A DNA stretch of 64,000 nt from Frondihabitans sucicola (GTDB taxonomy: Bacteria > Actinomycetota > Actinomycetes > Actinomycetales > Microbacteriaceae): positions 930,001 through 994,000 of the forward strand of contig NZ_AP027732.1 in assembly GCF_030296615.1 (NCBI RefSeq), in the 5' to 3' direction. The position numbers and the translations under genes were made by a program. Within the stretch, counting starts at the first letter, position 1. Every line of letters starts with the position of its first letter. This document shows positions 37,732 to 47,516 of the stretch, piece by piece. Below the pieces are notes generated by a model. The model did not search any database, had not been told where the DNA came from, and saw only the letters and a list, made by a program, of their open reading frames with translations.

Positions 37732-38960
37732 GCACCGCCACCGGTTCCCGGTCGGCTTCGGCGATCGAGGTCGAAGACGGGGCGCTCGCGCACAACTACC
37801 ATCCGCTGCCCGTCGTCGTGGCCACGGCCGAGGGTGCCTGGGTCACCGACGTCGAGGGCAAGCGCTACCTCGACTGCCTGGCCGCCTACTCGGCCGTCAA
37901 CTTCGGGCACGGAAACCCTCGCCTCATCGACGCGGCCAAGGCGCAGCTCGATCGGGTCACGCTGACCAGTCGCGCCTTCCACAACGACCAGCTCGGCCCG
38001 TTCGCGGCGGAGCTCGCAGCACTTCTCCACAAAGAGATGGTGCTTCCGATGAACACGGGCGCGGAGGCCGTCGAGTCGGCGATCAAGGTGGCCCGTGCCT
38101 GGGGCTACCGGGTCAAGGGCGTGGCGCAGGATCACGCGAAGATCGTCGTGATGGACGGCAACTTCCACGGACGCACCACCACCATCATCAGCTTCTCGAA
38201 CGATCCGGAGGCGCGAGCCGACTTCGGCCCGTACACGCCCGGCTTCGTCTCGGTGCCCTACGGCGACATCGACGCCCTCGCTGCCGCGATCGACGACGAC
38301 ACGGTCGCGGTGCTGCTGGAGCCGATCCAGGGAGAAGCGGGGGTCGTCGTCCCGCCGCCGGCATTCCTGCCCGCTGTCCGCTCTCTGGCCTCCGCCCGCA
38401 ACGTGCTGATGATCGCCGACGAGATCCAGGCCGGGCTCGGTCGCACCGGTGCCACGGTCAGCTGCGACCTCGTCGACGTCGTGCCCGACCTCTATCTGCT
38501 GGGGAAGGCCCTGGGCGGCGGCATCGTGCCGGTGAGCGCGGTCGTGGGCGATCGCGATGTGCTCGGAGTGCTGCGGCCCGGCGAACACGGCTCGACGTTC
38601 GGCGGAAACCCGCTGGCCGCCGCAGTCGGCCTCGAGGTGGTCAGGATGCTCGGAACGGGAGAATGGCAGGATCGTGCCCGTGAACTGGGTGCCCGGCTCC
38701 GGTCCGGCCTCGACGCTCTCGCCGCGTCGGGCGCGGGTGTCGCCGAGGTTCGAGGCGCCGGCCTCTGGGTCGGCATCGACATCGACCCCGCCATCGGCAG
38801 CGGACGCGACGTCTGCGAGGGGCTCATGCGGCGCGGCGTCCTGGCGAAGGACACCCACGGCTCCACCATCCGGCTCGCGCCTCCGCTCGTGGTGACGAGC
38901 GACGAGCTCGACTGGGCCGTGGCGCAGCTGGCCGACACGCTGGAGGAACTCGGTCGCTAG
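37728..38960 (+). CDS. rocD: Ornithine aminotransferase
   Basis: A 410-residue class III aminotransferase. YLDCLAAYSAVNFGHGNPR, MNTGAEAVESAIKVARAWGY, LIADEIQAGLGRTG and the PLP lysine in LLGKALGGGIVPVSAVVG match RocD. It converts ornithine and 2-oxoglutarate to glutamate semialdehyde (P5C), the substrate of PutA's second domain. Its ATG overlaps the upstream stop. The last two bases of its TAG stop are the first two bases of the 160-bp repeat element. Confidence 0.94.
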   Translation: MSTATGSRSASAIEVEDGALAHNYHPLPVVVATAEGAWVTDVEGKRYLDCLAAYSAVNFGHGNPRLIDAAKAQLDRVTLTSRAFHNDQLGPFAAELAALLHKEMVLPMNTGAEAVESAIKVARAWGYRVKGVAQDHAKIVVMDGNFHGRTTTIISFSNDPEARADFGPYTPGFVSVPYGDIDALAAAIDDDTVAVLLEPIQGEAGVVVPPPAFLPAVRSLASARNVLMIADEIQAGLGRTGATVSCDLVDVVPDLYLLGKALGGGIVPVSAVVGDRDVLGVLRPGEHGSTFGGNPLAAAVGLEVVRMLGTGEWQDRARELGARLRSGLDALAASGAGVAEVRGAGLWVGIDIDPAIGSGRDVCEGLMRRGVLAKDTHGSTIRLAPPLVVTSDELDWAVAQLADTLEELGR

Positions 38961-39117
38961 GGTGTGCCTCAATTCGCCGCGGGTCGTAGGTGCCCTGGAT
39001 CGCGCGAGCCGCGGCCGCGGGTTCCGTGAAGGCCGCGGGCGGCCTCCTGGGTCACCCGCCGTGCAGCTCACGAGACCGGACCGAACACGACCTCCGGCGA
39101 ATTGAGAGACGCGCCCT
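38959..39117. repeat. About 160-bp inverted-repeat element, copy 2
   Basis: 159-bp relative of the element at 12744-12904. Inverted ends begin AGGGTGTGCCTC; an inner pair CTCAATTCGCCG / CGGCGAATTGAG is perfectly complementary although its sequence differs from copy 1. The shared core includes GTGCAGCTCACGAGACC and ACACGACCTCCGG. No ORF. Confidence 0.85.
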
Positions 39118-39370
39118 CGTCGCGGCCCCGAGACGGCGCCGTCTGAGCAGACCACCGGATCACGTCCGCTCAGGCGGCGTCCTGCTGTCCCGGCGTGTCT
39201 TCGAGGCATGAATCACCAAGGCATATATACCGTATGTAGCGCATAGGATGCGCGGCCCGGCCGCTCTCCGGCCGGGTTTCGCGGGAGGTCGGGTACGGCC
39301 GGCCTCCCGCGCCGTCGTCAGGTCGGGTGTGTGGCGACGGGTGTGGCCCGGTGTCCGCGCTCTGCGCCGC
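39118..39370. other. Non-coding gap with GC hairpin
   Basis: No gene is seen. It holds an AT-rich spot (CATATATACCGTATGTAG, around 39221-39239) and a hairpin CCCGGCCG-CTCT-CCGGCCGGG (39256-39276) followed by TTTC. The hairpin could end a plus-strand transcript; whether the AT-rich spot is a promoter is unknown. Confidence 0.4.
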
Positions 39371-39701
39371 CGACACGGGGTGGCCGGCCGAATTCTAAAT
39401 AGGCACGGAGTCCAGCAACCGTCGTGGGAAGCACGACACGGGGGTGACTGGCCGGATGTCAAACCAGCACCGAGTCCAGCCGATTCCGTGCGAAGCACGG
39501 ACATGCAAGTGGCTGGCCGGATGTTAAACCAGCACAGAGTCCAGCAACCGTCGTGCGAAGCACGACACGGGGGTGGCTGGCCGGATGTCAAACCAGCACC
39601 GAGCCCAGCCGATTCCGTGCGAAGCACGGACATGCAAGTGGCTGGCCGGATGTTAAACCAGCACCGAGTCCAGCAACCGTCGTGCGAAGCACGACACGGG
39701 G
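39371..39701. repeat. Alternating hairpin tandem array downstream of tRNA-Phe
   Basis: Five units of 64-65 bp. Each has a 17-nt perfect or near-perfect hairpin, alternating between type A GTCGTGC-GAA-GCACGAC (39421 diverged, 39550, 39679) and type B TCCGTGC-GAA-GCACGGA (39485, 39614), so the higher-order period is 129 bp. Between hairpins lies GGCTGGCCGGATGT(C/T)AAACCAGCAC. GTGGCTGG in each unit equals the 3' end of the adjacent tRNA-Phe read on this strand. The leftmost unit is degenerate. No protein is credible here. Confidence 0.85.
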
Positions 39702-39774
39702 TGGCTGGACGCGGCATCGATCCGCGGACCTTTCGATTTTCAGTCGAACGCTCTACCAACTGAGCTACCCAGCC
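39702..39774 (-). tRNA. tRNA-Phe (GAA)
   Basis: Cloverleaf with acceptor GGCTGGG paired to TCCAGCC, D-arm AGCTCAGTTGGTAGAGC, anticodon loop CTGAAAA (GAA) and T-arm with GATCGAT. CCA is not encoded (the next bases read CCC). 73 nt. It is one base downstream of tRNA-Asp. Confidence 0.95.
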
Positions 39775-39775
39775 A

Positions 39776-39852
39776 TGGCGACCCTGACCGGACTTGAACC
39801 GGCGACCTCCGCCGTGACAGGGCGGCGCGCTAACCAACTGCGCTACAGGGCC
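39776..39852 (-). tRNA. tRNA-Asp (GTC)
   Basis: 77 nt including an encoded CCA. Acceptor GGCCCTG pairs with CAGGGTC; the anticodon loop is CTGTCAC (GTC); the T-loop is GTTCAAG. The CCA ends one base before tRNA-Phe. Confidence 0.95.
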
Positions 39853-39890
39853 AAACTTGTGTTGCTGTTGTTCCTTCACTCATCGTACCG

Positions 39891-39963
39891 TGACCCCAAC
39901 GGGATTCGAACCCGTGCTGCCGCCGTGAAAGGGCGGTGTCCTAGGCCACTAAACGATGGGGCC
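39891..39963 (-). tRNA. tRNA-Glu (TTC)
   Basis: 73 nt, CCA not encoded. Acceptor GGCCCCA pairs with TGGGGTC; the anticodon loop is CTTTCAC (TTC); the T-loop is GTTCGAA. First gene of the Glu-Asp-Phe run. Glu-tRNA is also the substrate of HemA in this window. Confidence 0.95.
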
Positions 39964-40000
39964 GTGAAAAGCGTGAAGGCGTTCCAGCAACCGAGGGACA

Positions 40001-40028
40001 AGCATACGGATCCCACCCGGAATTGCAA
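40001..40028 (-). promoter_or_regulatory. Promoter of the tRNA Glu-Asp-Phe operon
   Basis: On the minus strand TTGCAA (40028-40023), 16-bp spacer, TATGCT (40006-40001). Transcription would start about 30 nt before tRNA-Glu. Confidence 0.55.
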
Positions 40029-40303
40029 AATCCGCAGGATCCCCGGATTGCCGGGCCTCGAATCGAGCATTCCTCTCCTCCCCAATTGTGGGTACAACGG
40101 AGTTATCCACAGATGCGCCACACCGGCGGGGCAGAGGCTCCACATGCCCTGTCAGAGTTAGTTTCAAGCTGTTCTTGAGACTTTCAGACGAAGGTCTCCG
40201 GCCGGATGACGCCGACAGCCCAGGGAAAAGACCCCTTGGGCCGCTCGGCCTGCGTTGCTACTGTTGCTCGTGTTAACAGTGTGACGAGCCATCCGGTCAC
40301 ACC
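40029..40303. other. Upstream region of the M23 peptidase gene
   Basis: No ORF is seen. It contains one perfect DnaA-type box TTATCCACA (40103-40111), a hairpin CCCAGGG-AAAAGAC-CCCTTGGG (around 40221-40242), and GTTAACAGTGTGAC near 40273, which resembles the spaced GTnAC repeats bound by MtrA. The leader of cell-wall hydrolase genes in Actinobacteria is often regulated; no riboswitch class could be assigned here. Confidence 0.35.
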
Positions 40304-41641
40304 GTGACGACGATTCGGGATCCGATGACACTCTTCCTCCGCTCCGGCAAGCAAGCGCCCGCGACGACGGCCTCCGCCGCTCCTTCGGCGCGCTCTCGCC
40401 GGGTCCGTCGGCCGCGCGCGGGCACGGCCCTGCTGATGGCCGGTGCCGTCCTGATCTCGGGCGTCGTCCTCGGCACGCCCCTCGAGGCCAACGCCGCCGC
40501 GGTCACGTACCCGTCCTGGGCGGATGTCGCCGCGGCGGCCAAGAGCCAGTCGAAGAAGGCCGCCGAGATCGACAACATCAACAAGCTCCTGGTGCGACTC
40601 GCCGGCGACGTCAAGGCGAAGCAGGCGGTCGCCGTCCAGAAGGGCAAGGACCTCCAGCAGGCGCAACTGAATTACGACCAGCAGGAGAACACCAAGGCCA
40701 AACTGCAGGCGCAGGCCGACCAAGCGGGCAAGGTGGCCAAGGCGAGCGAGACGCGGGCCGGTCAGCTGGCCGCCCAGCTCGGGCGGTCGGGCAACAACAA
40801 CATCAGCACCGACCTCATCGCCAACCCCGGCAAGGCGGGCAACCTGCTCTACAAGCTCGGCGCGATGAGCAAGCTCACCGAGCAGGCCAACGGCATCTAC
40901 GCCCAGGCCGTGCAAGACCGCAACACGGCGCAGTCTCTGACCGACCAGGCCGAAGTCGCAGCCAAGGCCCTCGCCGCTCTCGCCGACAAGGCGCAGGCCG
41001 CCCTGGTCGACGCGCAGGCCGCCGCTGAGGCGGCCCAGACGGCCGTCGACGCCCAGAAGGCGAATGAGACCCGTCTGCAGGCTCAGCTCACCGCCATCAA
41101 GCACCAGCGCGCCCTCACCGAGCACCAGTACAACCTGGGCGTCGTCGCTCGGCAGAAGGCCGCCGCTGCGGCAGCCGCCCGCGCCGCGGCACTCGCCGCC
41201 AAGCAGGGCGGCGCCAACGGCATCGCCAACTCCCAGGGCTGGACCCGCCCTGCAGGCGGTTACATCACCAGCAGCTTCGGCATGCGCGTCGATCCCGTGA
41301 CCGGCTCCTACACGCTGCATGCGGGCACCGACCTCGGCGCCTCCTGCGGTTCGAACATCTACGCGGCCCACTCCGGCACCGTGATCTACGCGGGTCCTTA
41401 CGGCGGCTACGGCAACTTCGTGCTCCTCGACAACGGCGGCGGCATCGACACCGGCTACGGCCACATCGTCGACGGCGGCATCCACGTGGCCGTCGGCCAG
41501 AGCGTCAAAGTCGGACAGGTCATCGCCCAGGTCGGTTCCACCGGCTGGTCGACGGGCTGCCACCTCCATTTCGAGACCCGCCCCGGCGGCGTCGCAACCA
41601 ATGCCGTGCCCTTCATGGCCGCCCGAGGAGTGACCCTGTAG
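40304..41641 (+). CDS. Secreted M23 peptidase with coiled-coil N-terminus
   Basis: A 445-residue cell-wall hydrolase (from ATG 40325, 438). An Arg-rich N-region and hydrophobic segment (ALLMAGAVLISGVVLGTPL) form a signal peptide ending near ANAAA. An Ala/Lys/Gln-rich coiled coil follows to about residue 300, then the LytM domain: GYITSSFGMRVDP, HAGTDLGA and HLHFETRPGG (zinc ligands H, D, H). It cleaves peptidoglycan cross-links and may be regulated through its coiled coil, as in EnvC/RipC systems. The downstream NlpC/P60 gene has a similar layout. Confidence 0.9.
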   Translation: MTTIRDPMTLFLRSGKQAPATTASAAPSARSRRVRRPRAGTALLMAGAVLISGVVLGTPLEANAAAVTYPSWADVAAAAKSQSKKAAEIDNINKLLVRLAGDVKAKQAVAVQKGKDLQQAQLNYDQQENTKAKLQAQADQAGKVAKASETRAGQLAAQLGRSGNNNISTDLIANPGKAGNLLYKLGAMSKLTEQANGIYAQAVQDRNTAQSLTDQAEVAAKALAALADKAQAALVDAQAAAEAAQTAVDAQKANETRLQAQLTAIKHQRALTEHQYNLGVVARQKAAAAAAARAAALAAKQGGANGIANSQGWTRPAGGYITSSFGMRVDPVTGSYTLHAGTDLGASCGSNIYAAHSGTVIYAGPYGGYGNFVLLDNGGGIDTGYGHIVDGGIHVAVGQSVKVGQVIAQVGSTGWSTGCHLHFETRPGGVATNAVPFMAARGVTL

Positions 41642-41672
41642 TGAACATCCGCACACCCGAAACGTTCGTTCT

Positions 41673-43043
41673 GTGACGCCCCGGCGTCGCACACTGGGTG
41701 TGCTCATCGTTCTCTCCGTGTCGGCGGGCCTCGTGGCGACGTCGGCTGTCGGCCTCGTTGCGCCGGCGCAGGCCTCGCCTTACCCGTCCTGGTCCGACGT
41801 CCAGGCTGCAAAGGGCGACGAGGCCGCGGCGAAGAAGCAGATCGCGTCGATCGACGACGCCATCACGAGCCTCCAGCAGCGCGCTCAGTCGACCAGCGAC
41901 TCCGTCTCCGGCGCGGGCGAGCGGTACCAGGTCGCGGTCCTGGCCGAGCAGAAGGCGAAGGCCGAGCTCGACGGCGTCGCCGCCGAGAAGAAGAAGGCGG
42001 CCGCGGCCGCGAAGGTGTCGCAAGAGCGCGTCGGTCAGCTCGTCGCAGAGCTCTCGCACGAGGGCGGCGGCCAGCTCACGGTGACGATGCTCACCGAGTC
42101 GAGCCACGCCTCCGACCTGCTCTACCAGCTCGGCACGATGACCAACCTCACGTCACGCACCACGAGCCTCCTGCAGCAGGCCCGCCAAGACCAGAACCTC
42201 GCCACGGCTCTCAGCGACCAGGCCGCCGCCGCCCAGAAGGCGCTGTCCAAGCGCACGCAGGCCGCCGCCGCCGCTCTCAAGCAGGCCAACTCTCTGGCCG
42301 ACACGGCCGCGGCAGCGCTCGCGAACCAGCAGAAGAACCAGTCGCAGCTGATCGCGCAGGTCGCGTACCTCCGGGGCACGACGGCCCAGGTCGAGGAGAA
42401 GTACTACGCGGGCGTGGCCGCTGGGTCGGCGGGCGACACGACTCCCGTCGTCCCCGGCAAGACCTCCTCCGGTTCCGGTGCGGGCAGCGCGACGAACTCG
42501 GGCACGGGCACCGCTCCGAGCAAGGGCGCCTCGCCCAGCAAGGCCGCGAGCCCGCCCAAGGCTCCGGCGCCGAGCCACTCGTCGAACCCGGCACCGTCCA
42601 AGCCGAGCGCGCCCGCACCGCCCACACCGACGCCGCCGAAGCCCACGCCGCCGTCCTCCGGTTCCTCCGCGGCGATCAACACGGCGGTGGCGTTCGCCAG
42701 GGCTCAGCTCGGCAAGACCTACGTGTTCGGCGGCGCCGGTCCGAACGTCTGGGACTGCTCGGGGCTGATGATGGGCTCCTACTCGGCGGCCGGCGTCTAC
42801 ATCGGCGGTCACTCGGTGCGCTACCAGTACGACTACCTCCAGGGCGAAGGCCGACTCGTGCCGATCTCGAGCATGAGGGTCGGCGACATCATCTTCTATC
42901 ACAACGCGACCGACGGCATGTACCACGACGCCATGTACGTGGGAGGCGGCAGCATGCTCGAGGCCCCGAACCCCAACGCCAAGGTGCGCATCGTCGCCGT
43001 CCGCTACTTCGAGCTCTACGCGGTCGGGCGCCCGGTGGGCTGA
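41673..43043 (+). CDS. Secreted NlpC/P60 (C40) peptidase
   Basis: A 456-residue cell-wall hydrolase. Signal peptide to about PAQAS, then a coiled coil resembling that of the upstream M23 protein (both begin YPSW(A/S)DV), a Pro/Ser/Ala linker near residues 250-335, and the C40 domain with Cys in WDCSGLMMGSY and His in MYHDAMYVGGGSMLEA. It cuts the peptidoglycan stem peptide. Start GTG 41673, 31 bp after the M23 gene, so the two are probably one operon of paired hydrolases. Confidence 0.92.
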   Translation: MTPRRRTLGVLIVLSVSAGLVATSAVGLVAPAQASPYPSWSDVQAAKGDEAAAKKQIASIDDAITSLQQRAQSTSDSVSGAGERYQVAVLAEQKAKAELDGVAAEKKKAAAAAKVSQERVGQLVAELSHEGGGQLTVTMLTESSHASDLLYQLGTMTNLTSRTTSLLQQARQDQNLATALSDQAAAAQKALSKRTQAAAAALKQANSLADTAAAALANQQKNQSQLIAQVAYLRGTTAQVEEKYYAGVAAGSAGDTTPVVPGKTSSGSGAGSATNSGTGTAPSKGASPSKAASPPKAPAPSHSSNPAPSKPSAPAPPTPTPPKPTPPSSGSSAAINTAVAFARAQLGKTYVFGGAGPNVWDCSGLMMGSYSAAGVYIGGHSVRYQYDYLQGEGRLVPISSMRVGDIIFYHNATDGMYHDAMYVGGGSMLEAPNPNAKVRIVAVRYFELYAVGRPVG

Positions 43044-43144
43044 CGCCCGGTGGGCTGACATCGGCTTGGCCTGACGCCGGCGTGGCCTGCCGTCGGCGTG
43101 GCCTGCCGCCCGATGGCCCGCCGCCCGTCCGCGCGGCTCAACGA

Positions 43145-43174
43145 CGAATGCACCCGATCCCTCGGGTGCATTCG
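43145..43174. terminator. Bidirectional terminator hairpin
   Basis: Perfect 13-bp stem CGAATGCACCCGA / TCGGGTGCATTCG with a TCCC loop, between convergent nlpC-type and ppa genes. No U-run, as is common in Actinobacteria. Confidence 0.75.
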
Positions 43175-43193
43175 CCGTGTCGCAGAGGAAGGG

Positions 43194-43688
43194 TCAGTGA
43201 CCGCCTTCCTCCTCCAGCTTCTTGAAACCGGCCTCGACGATGGCCTCGGCCTCAGCCGCGTCGCCCCACCCTTCGGTCTTGACCCACTTGCCGGGCTCGA
43301 GGTCTTTGTAGCGCTCGAAGAAGTGCGCGATCTCGGCCTTGGTCTGCTCCGGGACGTCGTCGATGTCCTGGATGTGCTGCCAGCGGGGGTCCTTCGCCGG
43401 GACGACGAGCACCTTGGCGTCGGAGCCGGCCTCGTCGGTCATGTTGAAGACGCCGACCGGGCGCACCGAGACGCCGACGCCCGGGAACACCGGGTACTCG
43501 AGCAGGACCAGCGCGTCGACGGGGTCGCCGTCGAGGCCCAGGGTGTTCTCGAAGTAGCCGTAGTCGGTCGGGTAGACGAACGAGGTGAAGAGCACGCGGT
43601 CGAGGTACACGCGGCCTGTCTCGTGGTCGACCTCGTACTTGTTGCGGGACCCCTTGGGGATTTCGACGACGACGTCGTACGCGGTCAT
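43194..43688 (-). CDS. ppa: Inorganic pyrophosphatase
   Basis: A 164-residue family I pyrophosphatase. [21 protein letters not shown] and the signature [10 protein letters not shown], plus VPAKDPRW, contain the metal and phosphate ligands. It has a good SD (AAGGAG) before ATG 43688. Divergent from tilS. Length is standard for bacterial Ppa. Confidence 0.96.
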   Translation of the reverse strand: MTAYDVVVEIPKGSRNKYEVDHETGRVYLDRVLFTSFVYPTDYGYFENTLGLDGDPVDALVLLEYPVFPGVGVSVRPVGVFNMTDEAGSDAKVLVVPAKDPRWQHIQDIDDVPEQTKAEIAHFFERYKDLEPGKWVKTEGWGDAAEAEAIVEAGFKKLEEEGGH

Positions 43689-43750
43689 GACTGCTCCTTG
43701 GTGCGTGAGAGGTGTGTGAGAAGTGTGAAGGGCGCGTGATGCGCCGCAGG

Positions 43751-43756
43751 TAACGT
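43751..43756 (+). promoter_or_regulatory. -10 box of tilS
   Basis: TAACGT lies 6 nt before ATG 43763; leaderless arrangement, in contrast to the SD-led divergent ppa. Confidence 0.55.
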
Positions 43757-43762
43757 TACAAG

Positions 43763-44794
43763 ATGCCCAGCCGCCCTCGCCTGACCCCCGCCATCGCCGA
43801 CGTGCGCCGAGCCGCGCGCGAGCCGCTGGTCGCGATCGCAGCCGAGAGGGCGCAGGATCCTGCCCTCGCTGCAGAAGCGGACGTCCTGGTCGCGCTCAGC
43901 GGAGGCCCCGATTCGCTGGCGCTCGCCGCGGCGGTGGCGTTCGAAGCACCGCGTGCGGGCGTGCGGGCCGGGGCCGTCGTCGTCGACCACGGCCTTCAGG
44001 AGGGGTCCGCCGACGTCGCGGCCCGGGCGGCAGAGCAGGCCGCCCTCCTCGGCCTGGCGCCGGTGCTCGTGAAACGGGTGGCCGTGGGGCGCCGAGGCGG
44101 CCCGGAGGCCGCGGCCCGCACGGCCAGGTACGCCGCGCTCGAGGAGGCCGCCCGCGAGTCGGGAGCGCTCTCGATCCTGCTCGCCCACACGCTCGACGAC
44201 CAGGCCGAGACCGTGCTGCTCGGGCTGGCTCGCGGCAGCGGTCCCACCAGCCTGCAGGGCATGGAGCCGCGGTCCGGCCGGTTCGCGCGTCCGCTGCTCG
44301 GCGTGCGGCGCGAGACCACGCACGCCTTCTGCGCCGACTCGGGGCTCGAGGCCTGGCAGGATCCCCAGAACCACGACACCGCGTTCCGTCGAGTCCGTCT
44401 GCGCGCGACCGTTCTGCCAATGCTCGAGCGCGAGCTCGGCCCGGGCATCGCCGAGGCGCTCGCGCGGACGGCCGACCAGCTGCGCGAAGACTCCGCGGCG
44501 CTCGACCACTTCGCCGAGGAGCAGGCGGAGGAGCTCGCGGACCACGCCGAGGCCGGGATCTCGCTCAGCGTCTCGGGGCTGGCGGCGAATCCCGCGGCGC
44601 TGCGTCAGCGACTCATCCGGCTGGCCGTCGAGAGCGAGTTCGCCGTCTCGCTGTCGAGGGCCCAGACCCTCGAGGTCGCTCGGCTGGTGACCGACTGGCA
44701 CGGGCAGGGGCCCGTGTCGCTGCCGGGCGTTACAGTGGTCAGACGCGGCGGGATCCTGCATTTCGAGGCCGTCGCCACGCCCACCGCCGACTGA
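43763..44794 (+). CDS. tilS: tRNA(Ile)-lysidine synthase
   Basis: A 343-residue PP-loop ATPase that modifies C34 of tRNA-Ile. The P-loop SGGPDS is at residues 46-51; [15 protein letters not shown] and [22 protein letters not shown] follow, with [19 protein letters not shown] later. The C-terminal part is short, as in other actinobacterial TilS. First gene of the tilS-hpt-ftsH order conserved in Actinobacteria. Confidence 0.94.
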   Translation: MPSRPRLTPAIADVRRAAREPLVAIAAERAQDPALAAEADVLVALSGGPDSLALAAAVAFEAPRAGVRAGAVVVDHGLQEGSADVAARAAEQAALLGLAPVLVKRVAVGRRGGPEAAARTARYAALEEAARESGALSILLAHTLDDQAETVLLGLARGSGPTSLQGMEPRSGRFARPLLGVRRETTHAFCADSGLEAWQDPQNHDTAFRRVRLRATVLPMLERELGPGIAEALARTADQLREDSAALDHFAEEQAEELADHAEAGISLSVSGLAANPAALRQRLIRLAVESEFAVSLSRAQTLEVARLVTDWHGQGPVSLPGVTVVRRGGILHFEAVATPTAD

Positions 44795-44817
44795 CACCCC
44801 ACCACGAGAAGCAGGCA

Positions 44818-45369
44818 ATGGAAACCAGCGACATCGAGGGCGACCTCTCTTCGATCCTCTACACCGAGGAGCAGATCCACGCGAAGATCGCCGAGGTCGC
44901 GCGCCTCGTCGAGCGCGACTACGCCGGGCGCGATCCCCTGCTCGTCGGTGTGCTGAAGGGCGCCGTCATGGTGATGGCCGACTTCGCTCGCGAGCTGCGC
45001 ATCCCCGCCACGATGGACTGGATGGCGGTGTCGTCGTACGGCTCCGGCACGAAGTCGTCCGGGGTGGTCCGCATCCTGAAAGACCTCGACTCCGATCTCC
45101 ACGGTCGCGACGTCATCATCGTCGAAGACATCATCGACTCCGGCCTGACGCTCTCCTGGTTGCTCGGCAACCTGCGCGGCCGCGGTGCCGCGTCGGTCGA
45201 GATCTTCGCTCTCCTGCGCAAGCCGGAGGCCGCGACCGTCGAGGTCGACGTGAAGTACGCCGGCTTCGAGATCCCCAACGAGTTCGTCGTCGGCTACGGT
45301 CTCGACTTCGACGAGCGGTACCGCAACCTCCGCGCCATCGGCATCCTCGCTCCGCACGTCTACTCCTGA
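44818..45369 (+). CDS. hpt: Hypoxanthine phosphoribosyltransferase
   Basis: A 183-residue purine salvage enzyme making IMP/GMP. The PRPP-binding motif is VIIVEDIIDSGLTL; LLVGVLKGAVMVMADFAREL and DFDERYRNLRAIGIL are family blocks. GAGAAGCAGG precedes the ATG. It lies 23 bp after tilS and upstream of ftsH, the usual arrangement. Confidence 0.95.
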   Translation: METSDIEGDLSSILYTEEQIHAKIAEVARLVERDYAGRDPLLVGVLKGAVMVMADFARELRIPATMDWMAVSSYGSGTKSSGVVRILKDLDSDLHGRDVIIVEDIIDSGLTLSWLLGNLRGRGAASVEIFALLRKPEAATVEVDVKYAGFEIPNEFVVGYGLDFDERYRNLRAIGILAPHVYS

Positions 45370-45412
45370 GCGAAGACGGGCGAAAAGACCGGTTCAGGCA
45401 AACCCGGTTATT

Positions 45413-45425
45413 CCTACGGCGAACA
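45413..45425 (+). promoter_or_regulatory. ClgR-like half-site upstream of ftsH
   Basis: CCTACGGCGAACA is identical to 13 nt of the ClgR-like site upstream of clpC (60371-60383). Here the left half is degraded. It lies just upstream of the ftsH -35. Confidence 0.35.
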
Positions 45426-45430
45426 CCCAC

Positions 45431-45458
45431 TTGCCTGCAAGGCGCGGGGAGGTAACCT
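45431..45458 (+). promoter_or_regulatory. ftsH promoter
   Basis: TTGCCT (45431-45436), 16-bp spacer, TAACCT (45453-45458). The start codon is about 50 nt downstream. Confidence 0.5.
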
Positions 45459-45509
45459 TCAACTCACGTTCTTCCTGCAGAAAGGTATCGGGCCGCCGCC
45501 CGGATCTCT

Positions 45510-47513
<2,004 letters not shown>

Positions 47514-47516
47514 GCC

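Noticed and set aside
39371-39701. CRISPR array
   Set aside because: Units are 64-65 bp, continuous and alternating, with no unique spacers and no cas genes.
39160-39879. Minus-strand frame with repeats of CRASHDGCW type
   Set aside because: It reads through two tRNAs and the hairpin array; the peptide repeat only reflects the DNA repeat.
40103-40111. Replication origin
   Set aside because: A single DnaA box without dnaA, dnaN or a box cluster.
40146-40303. c-di-AMP (ydaO) riboswitch before the cell-wall hydrolases
   Set aside because: Leader position is suggestive, but the conserved ydaO core could not be matched by eye.
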